Shown piece by piece: positions 25,780 to 34,078 of a DNA stretch of 64,000 nucleotides. Under the pieces are notes generated by a model. That model was given only the letters and a program-made list of their open reading frames with translations, had not been told where the DNA came from and made no database searches. The stretch is taken from contig NZ_JADBED010000001.1 of assembly GCF_014873955.1 (NCBI RefSeq), positions 1,736,001 through 1,800,000 of the forward strand. Reading direction: 5' to 3'. Position 1 is the stretch's first letter, and each line of letters begins with the position of its first letter. This stretch comes from Nesterenkonia lutea (GTDB taxonomy: Bacteria > Actinomycetota > Actinomycetes > Actinomycetales > Micrococcaceae). The position numbers were made by a program, and so were the translations under genes.

Positions 25780-27003
25780 GTGGCCCGGAATCCCCAGGAA
25801 GAATCGACGAACCAGACAGGACCCGGCGCTGAGGGCAACGCCGCGGGGAGTGGGGAGACCGGCGCCAGGGATGGGTCCTCGCTGCGGGGACGCACCCGCC
25901 GGGTCCGGAGCCTGGTGCGGCGGCCGGAGTTCCGCACCGATGTGCTGCAGATCCTCAAGACCGTGATCGCGGGCACCGGAGCCTGGTGGGTCTCCACAGC
26001 GGTGCTGGAGTCCGACCTGGCGTTCCTCGCCCCGTGGACGGCTCTGCTCACCGTCCATGCCACCGTACATCGGTCCCTGTCCCATGGCATCCAGACGACC
26101 ATCGCCTCGAGCATCGGGGTCGGCCTCTCCTTTCTGATCGGCCACTTCCTCGGTGTCAGCCTGTGGACCTTCGCCCTGGCCCTGCTCGTGGGGATGACTG
26201 CGGCCCGCATCTCCTGGATCCGTGATGAGGGCGTCGCGATCGCCACCACAGCGATCTTCGTGCTCAGCAGCGGCTTCGACGATCAGGCACCGCTGCTCAA
26301 TGACCGGATCCTCGAGGTCGCCGTGGGCGTGGCCGCCGGTGTCCTGGTGAACCTGCTGATCGTTCCGCCGCTGCGAGACAACCAGGCCGGCCGTTACGTG
26401 GACAGCATCAACGAGCGCATGGGCAGCGTCCTGGTCAGCATCTCCGAGGAGTTCTCGGACTCCTGGGACACCGAGAAGTCTGAAGCCTGGTTCCGGGAGA
26501 CCGAATCGATGACCCAGGAGCTCAACTCCGCCTGGACGGTGGTGCGCTTCGCAAAGGAGTCCCGCCGGGCCAACCCTCGCGCCCACCAGCGCAGAAGAAC
26601 TCTCGAGCAGAGCAGCTGGAGCTCCGAGGAGGCGAGCTATGAAGAGATCCTCGAACGCTTCGACGAGGGCATCTCACACCTGCGCCATCTGACCCGGACG
26701 CTGCGCGAGGCCACCTACTCTGAGGGCGAATGGGACCAGAGCTTCCGCGAAGGATGGGCCCGGATCGTCGGAGATGTGGGGCGGGCGATCGCGGACCCCG
26801 ATGCAGACGTCGCACACCTGCACGAGGACCTGACGTCTCTGTCCACTCAGATGTCCGAGAACAGGGCGCTGCCTGGGACGTCCTGGCCCATCTACGGCTC
26901 CCTGATCACAAGCGTGCGCCATATCGTGATCGTGGTGGACGACGTCGCCTCGGCACGCCGGGCCCGCGAAGGAGTCTCCCAGAACCCGAGCAAGTCCTCC
27001 TAG
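25780..27003 (+). CDS. FUSC/ArAE-type membrane protein
   Basis: 408-residue protein with a basic cytoplasmic N terminus, five or six clustered hydrophobic segments (about 60-195, including ISTAVLESDLAFLAPWTALLTVHATVHRSLSHG region) and a long soluble C-terminal half rich in Glu, Arg and Ser. This is the layout of the fusaric acid resistance/aromatic acid exporter (FUSC) superfamily, presumed to export small aromatic acids; no substrate can be assigned. GTG 25780 was chosen because AGAGGAG precedes it by 6 bases; an ATG at 25729 is in frame. Probably monocistronic, ending close to the convergent glycosyltransferase gene. Confidence 0.78.
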   Translation: MARNPQEESTNQTGPGAEGNAAGSGETGARDGSSLRGRTRRVRSLVRRPEFRTDVLQILKTVIAGTGAWWVSTAVLESDLAFLAPWTALLTVHATVHRSLSHGIQTTIASSIGVGLSFLIGHFLGVSLWTFALALLVGMTAARISWIRDEGVAIATTAIFVLSSGFDDQAPLLNDRILEVAVGVAAGVLVNLLIVPPLRDNQAGRYVDSINERMGSVLVSISEEFSDSWDTEKSEAWFRETESMTQELNSAWTVVRFAKESRRANPRAHQRRRTLEQSSWSSEEASYEEILERFDEGISHLRHLTRTLREATYSEGEWDQSFREGWARIVGDVGRAIADPDADVAHLHEDLTSLSTQMSENRALPGTSWPIYGSLITSVRHIVIVVDDVASARRAREGVSQNPSKSS

Positions 27004-27025
27004 CTGTATTGAGCTGACCAGACGC

Positions 27026-28132
27026 TCAGCGGGAGCGGGCACTGCGACCGTGCGCGGCGAGCCGCTCCCCTAGCGAGACCAGCCGGTCCGCCGAATCCTC
27101 CCAGGAGAACTCAAGGCTGCGCCGACGGGCCGCGGTGGAGGCGCGCGCAGAGCGGTCCGGATCCTCGAGCCGCTGGACCGCGGCGGCGAAGGCCTGCGGG
27201 TCCTGCCCGTGGACCAGCTGGGCTCCCGCCTCGGCCACCGCCGAGCCGCCGATCTCGCGGAAGATGGGGAGGTCTGAGAGGACACACGGGGTCCCGTGGG
27301 CCATGGCCTCCACCACCGGCAGGCCGTAGCCCTCCGCCTGGGAGAGACTGACCAGGGCGGTGGCGTGTTCCAGCAGGCGAGCATAGTCCTCCTCGGAGAT
27401 GCCGCGATGGAAGACCAGCTGGTCGGGGTCATCGGCGAGCGCGCGCAGCTGAGCTTCGCGGTCCTCGGTGATCGGGCTGCACAGGTGAAGCGTGTACCCC
27501 GGCAGGCGGTTGACCCCGGCGATCACGGCCTCCACGTTCTTGTACCCCATGAAGGACCCCATGTAGACGAGATCCCGGGTCCCCCGGACCGCCGGGTCAC
27601 GGGGCCGAGCCACTGCCGGCGGGGCATTCGAGATCAGCTCCACGGGACGACGAGTCAGGTCATGCCGGCGGATCAGTCCGCGAGTGGTCTCTGAGACGGT
27701 GGCCACCGCGTCGGCGTGATCGAGCACCAGCCGCTGGGGCAGATAGCTCAGATGGTAGGCCCGCCAGCCCAGCCGCACCGGGGCGGGCAGATTTCGCGGC
27801 GGGGTGCGGTGCGCGTAGTAGATGAGGTCATGCACGGTGAGGATCAGCGGGTAGCTGCGACCGAACCCGCCCATGGTCTGCATCGGCGAGAACACGACAT
27901 CCGGACGGTGCGGGTTCAGCTGCCTGGCCACCCAGGGCTCCCTCAGCGAGGTCGGTGAGGAGATGCGCAGATGCGGCAGATCGGGGAGCAGGTTCAGCTG
28001 GCCGGGATCACTGATCAGCATGGTGACGTCGGCCTTCTCCGCGGCCGCCTCGACCAGCGAGGCGGTGAACCGGGAGATGCCGTCGTGGACCTGGGTCCGG
28101 GTGTACCGGCAGTCGAAGAAGAGCTTCAGCAC
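27026..28132 (-). CDS. GT4 family glycosyltransferase
   Basis: Cytoplasmic GT-B glycosyltransferase of 368 residues. The N-terminal domain begins VLKLFFDCRYTRTQVHDGISRF, and the C-terminal donor-binding domain has LVYMGSFMGYKNVEAVIAGV, HRGISEEDYARLLEHATALVSLSQAEGYGLPVVEAMAHGTPCVLSD with the E-x7-E signature. The donor is a nucleotide sugar, acceptor unknown. I chose GTG 28132 because it gives the normal GT4 N terminus; the frame stays open upstream but into the divergent promoter area. It is divergent from the MDR dehydrogenase and PTPS-like genes, with which it may form a functional group. Confidence 0.87.
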   Translation of the reverse strand: MLKLFFDCRYTRTQVHDGISRFTASLVEAAAEKADVTMLISDPGQLNLLPDLPHLRISSPTSLREPWVARQLNPHRPDVVFSPMQTMGGFGRSYPLILTVHDLIYYAHRTPPRNLPAPVRLGWRAYHLSYLPQRLVLDHADAVATVSETTRGLIRRHDLTRRPVELISNAPPAVARPRDPAVRGTRDLVYMGSFMGYKNVEAVIAGVNRLPGYTLHLCSPITEDREAQLRALADDPDQLVFHRGISEEDYARLLEHATALVSLSQAEGYGLPVVEAMAHGTPCVLSDLPIFREIGGSAVAEAGAQLVHGQDPQAFAAAVQRLEDPDRSARASTAARRRSLEFSWEDSADRLVSLGERLAAHGRSARSR

Positions 28133-28195
28133 CCTTCGATTCTGGCACAGGCATTCTCGGGGCTCGCGGAAGACACCTCTGGCATGATGACAGGC

Positions 28196-29269
28196 ATGAG
28201 CGAGTCGAGCGTCACCGATGTCAGTCCGGACCTGGCCGGGGAGCCAGACCCGGGCCCGCCTGAGCTGCCGCGGACCTCTCGTCAGTACTGGACCGAGGCC
28301 GCCCACACTGGTGCTCTGCGCGAGGTCCGTCTCCCCCGCCCAGGTCCCGGGGAGGTGCTGATCGAGACGCTGCACAGCGGGATCTCCCGAGGCACCGAGT
28401 CAGTGGTCCACCGCGGCGAGGTCCCGGCGAGCATCACTGCGATCATGCAGGCCCCCTTTCAGCTCGGAGAGCTCCCCTTCCCGGTGTCTCACGGCTACCT
28501 CAATGTGGGGGTGGTGCGCCAGGGCAGCCAGGCGCTGCTCGGCCAGACGGTGTTCACCCTGGCCGGTCACCGGGAACACGTGGTGGTGCCCGAGGCGGAC
28601 TGCCACGTGCTGCCCGAGGACTGTCCCACCGAACGTGCCCTCTTCGCCGGCATCGGCGAGGTCGGACTGAATGCTCTCTGGGAGGCACCGGTGCTCGCAG
28701 GTGATCGGGTCGCCGTCGTCGGAGGCGGACTCATCGGGCTGACCACTGCACTCTTCGCGTCGAAGCTGCCGCTCGAGCGTCTGCAGGTCATCGAGGTCGA
28801 CGCCGACCGTCGTGCCCTCATCGGCTCGCTGGGTCTGGAGGCGGTCTCCCCAGAGAAGGCCGCGACCGACAACGACGTGGTGCTTCACAGCTCCGCCAGC
28901 TCCGCAGGACTGGCCACCGCGCTGAAGATCGCCGGAGATGACGCAGTGATCGTGGAGCAGTCCTGGTACGGCACCGGAGACCAGCAGGTGCCGCTGGGCG
29001 CCGACTTCCATGCCCGCCGACTGCGCATCGTGGCCACTCAGGTGGGCGAGGTTCCCGGTCCGCGGCGGATGCGACGGTCCCGGGGGCAGCGTCTGGCTGC
29101 TGCACTGCGCATGCTGGACCCGCGCTTCGACACCCTGATCAGCGGTCGCTCCACGCTTCAGGAGCTTCCGACGGTGATGGCTGACGTCGCCGGTTCAGCA
29201 CCCTGGACGCGCGAGCAGATCCTGCACGTCATCGATCACCCGCTGACCGCGCACCACGCCTTCGGCTGA
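28196..29269 (+). CDS. MDR-family zinc-type dehydrogenase
   Basis: Medium-chain dehydrogenase/reductase of about 357 residues. The catalytic domain has the GroES-like VRLPRPGPGEVLIETLHSGISRGTES, and the Rossmann domain VAVVGGGLIGLTTALFASKL (about 175-195) for NAD(P). The usual catalytic Cys-Gly-x-Asp segment is replaced by SGISRGTE, as in MDR proteins that lack the catalytic zinc or use a different site. Substrate unknown. ATG 28196 lies 7 bases after CATGAT; ATGs at 28184 and 28187 are equally in frame. The PTPS-like gene follows 61 bases downstream, so they likely share a transcript. Confidence 0.82.
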   Translation: MSESSVTDVSPDLAGEPDPGPPELPRTSRQYWTEAAHTGALREVRLPRPGPGEVLIETLHSGISRGTESVVHRGEVPASITAIMQAPFQLGELPFPVSHGYLNVGVVRQGSQALLGQTVFTLAGHREHVVVPEADCHVLPEDCPTERALFAGIGEVGLNALWEAPVLAGDRVAVVGGGLIGLTTALFASKLPLERLQVIEVDADRRALIGSLGLEAVSPEKAATDNDVVLHSSASSAGLATALKIAGDDAVIVEQSWYGTGDQQVPLGADFHARRLRIVATQVGEVPGPRRMRRSRGQRLAAALRMLDPRFDTLISGRSTLQELPTVMADVAGSAPWTREQILHVIDHPLTAHHAFG

Positions 29270-29283
29270 GACCCGATTTACTC

Positions 29284-29323
29284 CGAGCCACCCACCCCGA
29301 GCCACCCACCCGAGCCACCCAGG
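29284..29323 (+). repeat. Three 13-bp tandem repeats before the PTPS-like gene
   Basis: CGAGCCACCCACC at 29284 and 29298 and CGAGCCACCCAGG at 29311, the last running into the GGGAG ribosome-binding site before ATG 29331. Copy-number change would alter the distance between the two genes. Confidence 0.7.
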
Positions 29324-29330
29324 GAGCACC

Positions 29331-29732
29331 ATGAGCCGATTCCGTCTGACCGTCGATGACCACGTCATGATCGCCCACAGCCTGAACGACCCCTACTTCG
29401 GACCTGCCCAGAGACTCCATGGGGCCACGCTGAGCATCCAGGCCAGCTTCTTCCGCGAAGGCCTGAACGAATACGGCGTGGTGATCGACATCGGCGCCGC
29501 CTCCGAGCTGCTCGCCAGCACTCTCGAGCCCCTGCGCTATCAGAACCTCGACGAGCTTCCCGAGTTCGCCGGCCGGTTCAGCACCACGGAGGTCATCATC
29601 GAACACATCGCCCAGCGACTGGCCGCCGGACTGCCGACGGACCATGGGCTCAGCGCCCTGGAGGTCCAGGCCGAGGAGCATCCGCAGGCCCGCGCCTCGG
29701 TCCGCCTGCAGCTGCAGAGCACGGGTCGGTAG
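29331..29732 (+). CDS. PTPS/QueD-like protein with altered metal site
   Basis: 133-residue protein of the 6-pyruvoyl-tetrahydropterin synthase/6-carboxytetrahydropterin synthase fold, which acts on dihydroneopterin triphosphate. Visible family features are HVMIAHSL near the N terminus, LHGATLSIQASF where the family has LHGHNY, DIGAASELLASTLEPLRYQNLDELPEF, and STTEVIIEHIAQRL with the conserved Glu. The loss of the second His of HGH means the zinc site is changed, so activity may differ from QueD. No queuosine genes lie nearby. Its neighbours are a GT4 glycosyltransferase and an MDR dehydrogenase. GGGAG precedes the ATG. Confidence 0.8.
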   Translation: MSRFRLTVDDHVMIAHSLNDPYFGPAQRLHGATLSIQASFFREGLNEYGVVIDIGAASELLASTLEPLRYQNLDELPEFAGRFSTTEVIIEHIAQRLAAGLPTDHGLSALEVQAEEHPQARASVRLQLQSTGR

Positions 29733-29784
29733 TATGTCCTGGTGACCTGCGGGAGGCTTCATCGCCGCCCCGTGCGGGTCCCGG

Positions 29785-29858
29785 GGGGCGTTAGCTCAGT
29801 TGGTTAGAGCAGAGGACTCATAATCCTTTTGTCCTGGGTTCAAGTCCCAGACGCCCTA
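29785..29858 (+). tRNA. tRNA with CAT anticodon (elongator Met or Ile2)
   Basis: A 74-base cloverleaf without encoded CCA. Acceptor GGGGCGT pairs with ACGCCCT (first pair G-U), D arm GCTC..GAGC, anticodon stem GAGGA/TCCTT with loop CTCATAA, T arm CTGGG/CCCAG with loop TTCAAGT, discriminator A. The absence of three G-C pairs in the anticodon stem and the paired first position exclude an initiator tRNA. Whether C34 is modified to lysidine (Ile) or not (Met) cannot be decided from this window. Confidence 0.93.
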
Positions 29859-29894
29859 CAGAGATTCCTCCGCTGCCAGGAACCGAGGTGGAAG

Positions 29895-31091
29895 ATGAGA
29901 CGTCTCCCCGTCATCGCGGCAGGACTGGCCGCGTCGGTGATCCTTCTCGGCTGCGCGGGCGGCGGTTCACCCGCCCAGGACCCTGCAGCGGAATCCGCCA
30001 GCTCAGAACCAGGCTCCGCGCCCTTCAGCGTCGCCGAGCTCGGCAGCTACGACTCCCCCTGGGCACTGGAGTTCCTGCCCGACACCGACCAGCTGCTGGT
30101 GTCCACGCGGACCGGTGAGCTGTTCCTTCGCGAGGTCGATGACCTCGGCGGCGCTCAGGAGTCTGGCGGACCGGAGAATCGGCAGGAGCTCAGGGTCGAG
30201 GGGCTGCCCGAGGACATCCTCGTCGAGGGTCAGGGCGGGCTCGGGGACGTCGTCGCCGCGCCGGACTTCGAGCAGAGCCAGCGGATCTATCTCAGCTGGG
30301 TGGCCGCGGGCCAGGCAGGCTCCGGAGCCGTCGTCGGACACGCCCGGCTGGTGGAGTCGGACACCTCGGCGCAGCTCCAGGACCTGACCGTGATCTGGGA
30401 GCAGCCCAAGACCTCCGGCTCCGGGCATTTCTCCCACCGGCTTGCCTTCAGCCCTGACGGCGACCACCTGTTCATCACCTCAGGTGACCGCCAGCAGATG
30501 GATCCGGCGCAGGACCTCTCCAGCGGCCTGGGCAAGGTGCTGCGACTGACCCCGGAGGGCGAGCCTGCACCGGGGAACCCCTTCGCCGACCAGCCCGGCG
30601 CTGACGCGGAGATCTGGACCTACGGCCACCGCAATCCGCTGGGCATCGAATTCGCCGCCGATGGCCGACTCTGGGCCTCCGAGATGGGTCCGGAGGGCGG
30701 CGATGAGCTCAACCTGCTGCGTGAGGCCGAGAACTATGGCTGGCCCGAGGCCTCCAACGGCTCGCACTACGGCGGCGGGGAGATCCCCGATCACACCGGG
30801 TCGGATGACTTCTCAGCTCCGGCCGCCTGGTGGACCCCCTCGGTCTCCCCCGGCAGCCTGATGATCTATCGGGGCGAGCTGTTCGAGGACTGGGACGGGG
30901 ATGCCTTCATGGGCGCGCTGTCCGGTGAAGCCCTGATCCGGGTGGACCTGGACGGAGAGTCGGCCGGAGAGGAGCAGATCTGGGACATGGGGGCGCGGAT
31001 CCGCGACGTGGAACAGGCTCCGGATGGAAGCATCTGGGTGATCGAGGACGGCGACGGCGCCCAGCTGCTGCGTCTGACCCCCGGCGCGTGA
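29895..31091 (+). CDS. PQQ-dependent aldose sugar dehydrogenase-like lipoprotein
   Basis: Exported protein of 398 residues from the soluble glucose dehydrogenase/Asd family, which oxidises aldoses to lactones using PQQ in a six-bladed propeller. The signal sequence ends in a lipobox, ILLGC (Cys about 20), predicting a lipid-anchored extracellular protein. Family segments are SPWALEFLPD, GGLGDVVAAPDF, GHFSHRLAFSPDGDHLFITSGDR, GKVLRLTPEGEPAPGNPF, YGHRNPLGIEF and EMGPEGGDELNLL. An acidic linker follows the Cys. GAGGTGG precedes ATG 29895; the longer frame would run into the tRNA. No PQQ synthesis genes are here, so cofactor would come from elsewhere or the medium. Confidence 0.85.
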   Translation: MRRLPVIAAGLAASVILLGCAGGGSPAQDPAAESASSEPGSAPFSVAELGSYDSPWALEFLPDTDQLLVSTRTGELFLREVDDLGGAQESGGPENRQELRVEGLPEDILVEGQGGLGDVVAAPDFEQSQRIYLSWVAAGQAGSGAVVGHARLVESDTSAQLQDLTVIWEQPKTSGSGHFSHRLAFSPDGDHLFITSGDRQQMDPAQDLSSGLGKVLRLTPEGEPAPGNPFADQPGADAEIWTYGHRNPLGIEFAADGRLWASEMGPEGGDELNLLREAENYGWPEASNGSHYGGGEIPDHTGSDDFSAPAAWWTPSVSPGSLMIYRGELFEDWDGDAFMGALSGEALIRVDLDGESAGEEQIWDMGARIRDVEQAPDGSIWVIEDGDGAQLLRLTPGA

Positions 31092-31130
31092 GCACCTGCC
31101 CGCCGCAGGTGGGCGAGCGGGAGCGCGGCA

Positions 31131-31176
31131 CGCGCTACTGCCCGCCACGGAAGGGTGAGGCGCGCTACTGCCCGCC
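31131..31176. repeat. 16-bp direct repeat, 30-bp period, over a stop codon
   Basis: CGCGCTACTGCCCGCC at 31131-31146 and again at 31161-31176. The second copy contains the stop codon of the minus-strand GT4 gene, so its 3' end appears tandemly duplicated. A hairpin CACCTGC-N5-GCAGGTG lies a little further downstream on that strand. Confidence 0.7.
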
Positions 31177-32397
31177 GATGTACCGGTTCTCCACCCAGTC
31201 CGCGCCGCGGTAGAGCGCCTCAAAGGCGTCCATGGTGGTCTTGATGCTGTGCCGTCCGGCGATCTCGCGGCTGTGCTGCCCCATGGCTTCTCGGGCGGCC
31301 GGCTCCAGGGAGAGCACCCGGACAAGCCGCTCGGCCAGCTCGGCGGCGTTGCCCGGTTCGAATAGGAAGCCGTTGGCGCCGGTCTCCACCAGGTGCGGCA
31401 GAGCCAGAGCATCTGCGAGCACCACCGGCAGCCCGGAGGACATCGCCTCGAGGGAGACCAGCGACTGCAGCTCGGCGGTGCCGGGCTGACAGAACACATC
31501 GGCCTGGAGATAGGCGCGCCGCAGCTCGTCCTCCTCCACGTGCCCGCGCATCCGCACCCGGTCCCCGAGTCCCAGCTCGGTGATCTGCTGGGCCAGCACG
31601 TCACGCTGCTCGCCGTCGCCGATGATGTCGAGGCCGATGTCCAGCTCCGGGTCGGTCCTGCCGATGGCCTCGATGAGGACATCGACGTTCTTCTCCACGG
31701 CCAGGCGCCCCACGAACAGCACGGTGGGACGTTCGGCCGGGGCCAGGACCTCTCCGGGCAGGACGCTGTAGTGCGCCAGATCGATCCCGTTGGAGAGCGG
31801 GAGGACCTTCTTGAAGCCTCCTCGTTCCATCATTGTTCGCGCGGCCAGCGGCGTGGGTGTGGTCACCACTGCCGCCTTGCCCATGAGCCGGCCCATGTCC
31901 CGCCAGGAGTTCTTCGCCACGAGGCGGCGGAACCAGGCGGGGAACGGCAGGAACGGATCCAGGTTCTCCGGCATGAAGTGGTTGGTGGCGATCGTCCGCA
32001 GACCACGGTCCGCCGCGGCGTCGATGGCCGCCTTGCCGATCATGTAGTGGCACTGCACGTGGACGACATCGGGCTTCAGCTCGTCCATGAGGCGTCCCAT
32101 GGCCGGCTCGACGAGCACGGGCAGGCACAGTCGGATGTACTCGTGGGTCGGCGCCTTGAAGGACCGGAACCGGTGGACCACGGCTTCTTCGGTGTGCTCC
32201 ACCACATCGGGGCCGCGATCGGCCCGGGCCGCTGCGATGTGGACTTCATGTCCGCGGGCGGCCATGCTCTTGGCCAGGCGCTGGCTGAAGACCGCGGCGC
32301 CGTTGACGTGGGGAGGATAGGTGTCGGCGGCGATCAGGATGCGGAGCTTCTCGGCAGGCCCGCCACGGGGGGCCTCATCGGGCACAACGTTCACCAT
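31165..32397 (-). CDS. GT4 family glycosyltransferase, lipid-glycosylating type
   Basis: 410-residue GT-B enzyme. The N terminus has ILIAADTYPPHVNGAAVFSQRLAKSM and later HVQCHYMIGKAAI; the C-terminal domain has LFVGRLAVEKNVDVLIEAI, IIGDGEQRDVL and the signature QSLVSLEAMSSGLPVVLAD. This resembles mannosyl- and glucosyltransferases that modify phosphatidylinositol or diacylglycerol in actinobacteria. The ATG overlaps the stop of the CDP-alcohol phosphatidyltransferase gene (TGATG), so a glycolipid product is a reasonable inference. Exact sugar and lipid are unknown. Confidence 0.85.
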   Translation of the reverse strand: MVNVVPDEAPRGGPAEKLRILIAADTYPPHVNGAAVFSQRLAKSMAARGHEVHIAAARADRGPDVVEHTEEAVVHRFRSFKAPTHEYIRLCLPVLVEPAMGRLMDELKPDVVHVQCHYMIGKAAIDAAADRGLRTIATNHFMPENLDPFLPFPAWFRRLVAKNSWRDMGRLMGKAAVVTTPTPLAARTMMERGGFKKVLPLSNGIDLAHYSVLPGEVLAPAERPTVLFVGRLAVEKNVDVLIEAIGRTDPELDIGLDIIGDGEQRDVLAQQITELGLGDRVRMRGHVEEDELRRAYLQADVFCQPGTAELQSLVSLEAMSSGLPVVLADALALPHLVETGANGFLFEPGNAAELAERLVRVLSLEPAAREAMGQHSREIAGRHSIKTTMDAFEALYRGADWVENRYIGGQ

Positions 32398-33032
32398 CAG
32401 GCGGTCGAATCCTCCTCGATACCCGGTCGGGGCTGTTCGCGTCGCAGCCGCCGTGCCTTGTTCTGGGCTTTCATGAAGTAGTCAGCTGAAGCAATGATAT
32501 GCATCACCGCGCCGAGCGAGAGCAGCACCGCCGCGATGTCCGGGAGCACCCCGTCATGCAGGCTGGCGCCCAGCAGGGCCAGTGGGAGCCCGATCATCAG
32601 GCAGCCCGTGCGGATCTTGCCCAGAAGGGAGACCTGCAGGTTCGGCGGACCTTTGAAGAGGACATAGGTGTTGATGGAGAGGATGAGGTCGGGGATGACG
32701 ATGGCCAGGACCACCCATAGCGGCGCGACGCCGAAGATGGCCAGAGTGGCGGTCGCGATGATCAGCGAGAGCCGGTCCGCCAGCGGATCCAGCCATATCC
32801 CAACAGTGCTCATCTGGTCGAAGCGCCGGGCGATGTAGCCATCGATCCAGTCGGTGCTCGAGAGAACGACGAGGACCCAGAAGGCGGTCATGTACTGACC
32901 CTCGGCGACCAGCCAGACGAACACCGGGATCAGCAGGAAGCGCACCACTGTCACAACATTGGGCACGGTCCAGAAGCCCTCGCGGAGGGTGTACTCGAAA
33001 CCCTCTCGGGTCCCGGCACCGATGAATCTCAC
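32397..33032 (-). CDS. CDP-alcohol phosphatidyltransferase
   Basis: Integral membrane phospholipid synthase of 211 residues. It has the family's catalytic motif DxxDGxxAR...GxxxDxxxD: TDWIDGYIARRFDQMSTVG then WLDPLADR (about 57-87), and about five to six hydrophobic segments. These enzymes transfer a phosphatidyl group from CDP-diacylglycerol to an alcohol such as glycerol phosphate, inositol phosphate or phosphatidylglycerol; the N-terminal TVPNVVTVVRFLLIPVFVWL segment recalls PgsA-type enzymes. Substrate not decidable here. It is followed with overlap by the GT4 gene and preceded by the holin-like gene. Confidence 0.9.
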   Translation of the reverse strand: MRFIGAGTREGFEYTLREGFWTVPNVVTVVRFLLIPVFVWLVAEGQYMTAFWVLVVLSSTDWIDGYIARRFDQMSTVGIWLDPLADRLSLIIATATLAIFGVAPLWVVLAIVIPDLILSINTYVLFKGPPNLQVSLLGKIRTGCLMIGLPLALLGASLHDGVLPDIAAVLLSLGAVMHIIASADYFMKAQNKARRLRREQPRPGIEEDSTA

Positions 33033-33041
33033 CTGCGTGGG

Positions 33042-34010
33042 TTATTTCTTCACAAGCTCGCGAAGGAAGACTGCTCCTGCGGCGGCCGAACCGGCGACGA
33101 CGGCGAGCGGCTTCCACCGTGCGGCCACGAAGTCTCCGGCGGCATGGGCGCCAGACTCCTGCCCGGACGCGGGCCGTCCCGGCGCGGTCTGTCCTGCCCT
33201 GGGCTGACCCTTCGGGGTCTGGGCGGCTGGGGGTTGGCCCGGTGCGGTCTGTCGAGGAGTATCCCGGCGGCGCTCACGGGGAGCGCGGACCTTGGGCGAG
33301 GCGCTCTTGGTCTTGGTCTTGGTCTTGGTGCGAGCAGGCTTGTCGCGACTGGTCTTCTCACGGACGGTCTCGCCGATATGGCGGCTGCCAGTGGTGATCT
33401 GGTCCTGGAGTGTGGCCAGATGCTCGCGGCGAAGGGCGGTGCGGCGCAGCAGCTCGCTGTAGCTCGGCTCGGCCGGCTTGCCCGCTCCTGGTGTCTTGGC
33501 ATCCTTCTTGGCCTGCTCGGCGGCCTGCCGCTTCGACTCTTCCTTCTCGCGCCGACGCTCTGCATCCTCGCGTTCCAGGCTCGCCGGGTCGAAGCTGGTG
33601 CCTTCTCTGGCCACGCCGAGATCCAGGCGGAGCCCGCGGATGGCGTCCTCGGGCAGCAGCGGCATGGTCTTCTTGAACTTTCGCAGCCCGATCAGCACGA
33701 AGATCAGCGCGATGATCAGGAAGATTCCGGCGACGATCAGCGCAGCGGCCCAGGGCTGGAAGATCAGCGCCAAAGCTGCCACGGCGGCGATGATGAGGGC
33801 CACCACGAGGAAGGCCACGAAGACAGCTCCGACGACCATGAGGGCCACCGCGACGCCGGCGGCCACGCCCTTGGTCTTCATCTGGCCGATGGCCAGCTGG
33901 ATCTCGTCGCTGATCTGCTTGGGGCCGAGTCGCAGAACGACCTTGATCATGTCCAGCAGCGACGTACGCGGCGCCGTGCTCGTGGTGCGGCCAGTTTCCG
34001 GCTGAGACAA
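33042..34010 (-). CDS. Phage-holin-superfamily-III-like membrane protein with long basic tail
   Basis: 322 residues. The N-terminal third (about 20-120) has an amphipathic segment and two hydrophobic helices (VAVALMVVGAVFVAFLVVALIIAAV and LIVAGIFLIIALIFVLIGL), as in the actinobacterial putative-holin family (DUF1469/Phage_holin_3_6), which are not phage proteins but membrane proteins of unknown role. The rest is hydrophilic: a Glu/Arg-rich helical part, a run of four KT dipeptides, and Pro/Gln/Gly-rich repeats, ending in a further hydrophobic patch. Ten bases separate its stop from the phosphatidyltransferase start. Confidence 0.7.
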   Translation of the reverse strand: MSQPETGRTTSTAPRTSLLDMIKVVLRLGPKQISDEIQLAIGQMKTKGVAAGVAVALMVVGAVFVAFLVVALIIAAVAALALIFQPWAAALIVAGIFLIIALIFVLIGLRKFKKTMPLLPEDAIRGLRLDLGVAREGTSFDPASLEREDAERRREKEESKRQAAEQAKKDAKTPGAGKPAEPSYSELLRRTALRREHLATLQDQITTGSRHIGETVREKTSRDKPARTKTKTKTKSASPKVRAPRERRRDTPRQTAPGQPPAAQTPKGQPRAGQTAPGRPASGQESGAHAAGDFVAARWKPLAVVAGSAAAGAVFLRELVKK

Positions 34011-34078
34011 GTCAGCGCCTCCATGCTCGTGGGTGACTGGTGATTTACGTACAAACTACCACCTATACCATTGAGAAC

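Noticed and set aside
29785-29858. Initiator tRNA-Met
   Set aside because: The anticodon is CAT but the anticodon stem is GAGGA/TCCTT rather than having three G-C pairs, and position 1 is paired.
33042-34010. Prophage remnant suggested by the holin-like gene
   Set aside because: This putative-holin family is common in actinobacterial chromosomes outside phages, and no other phage gene is present.
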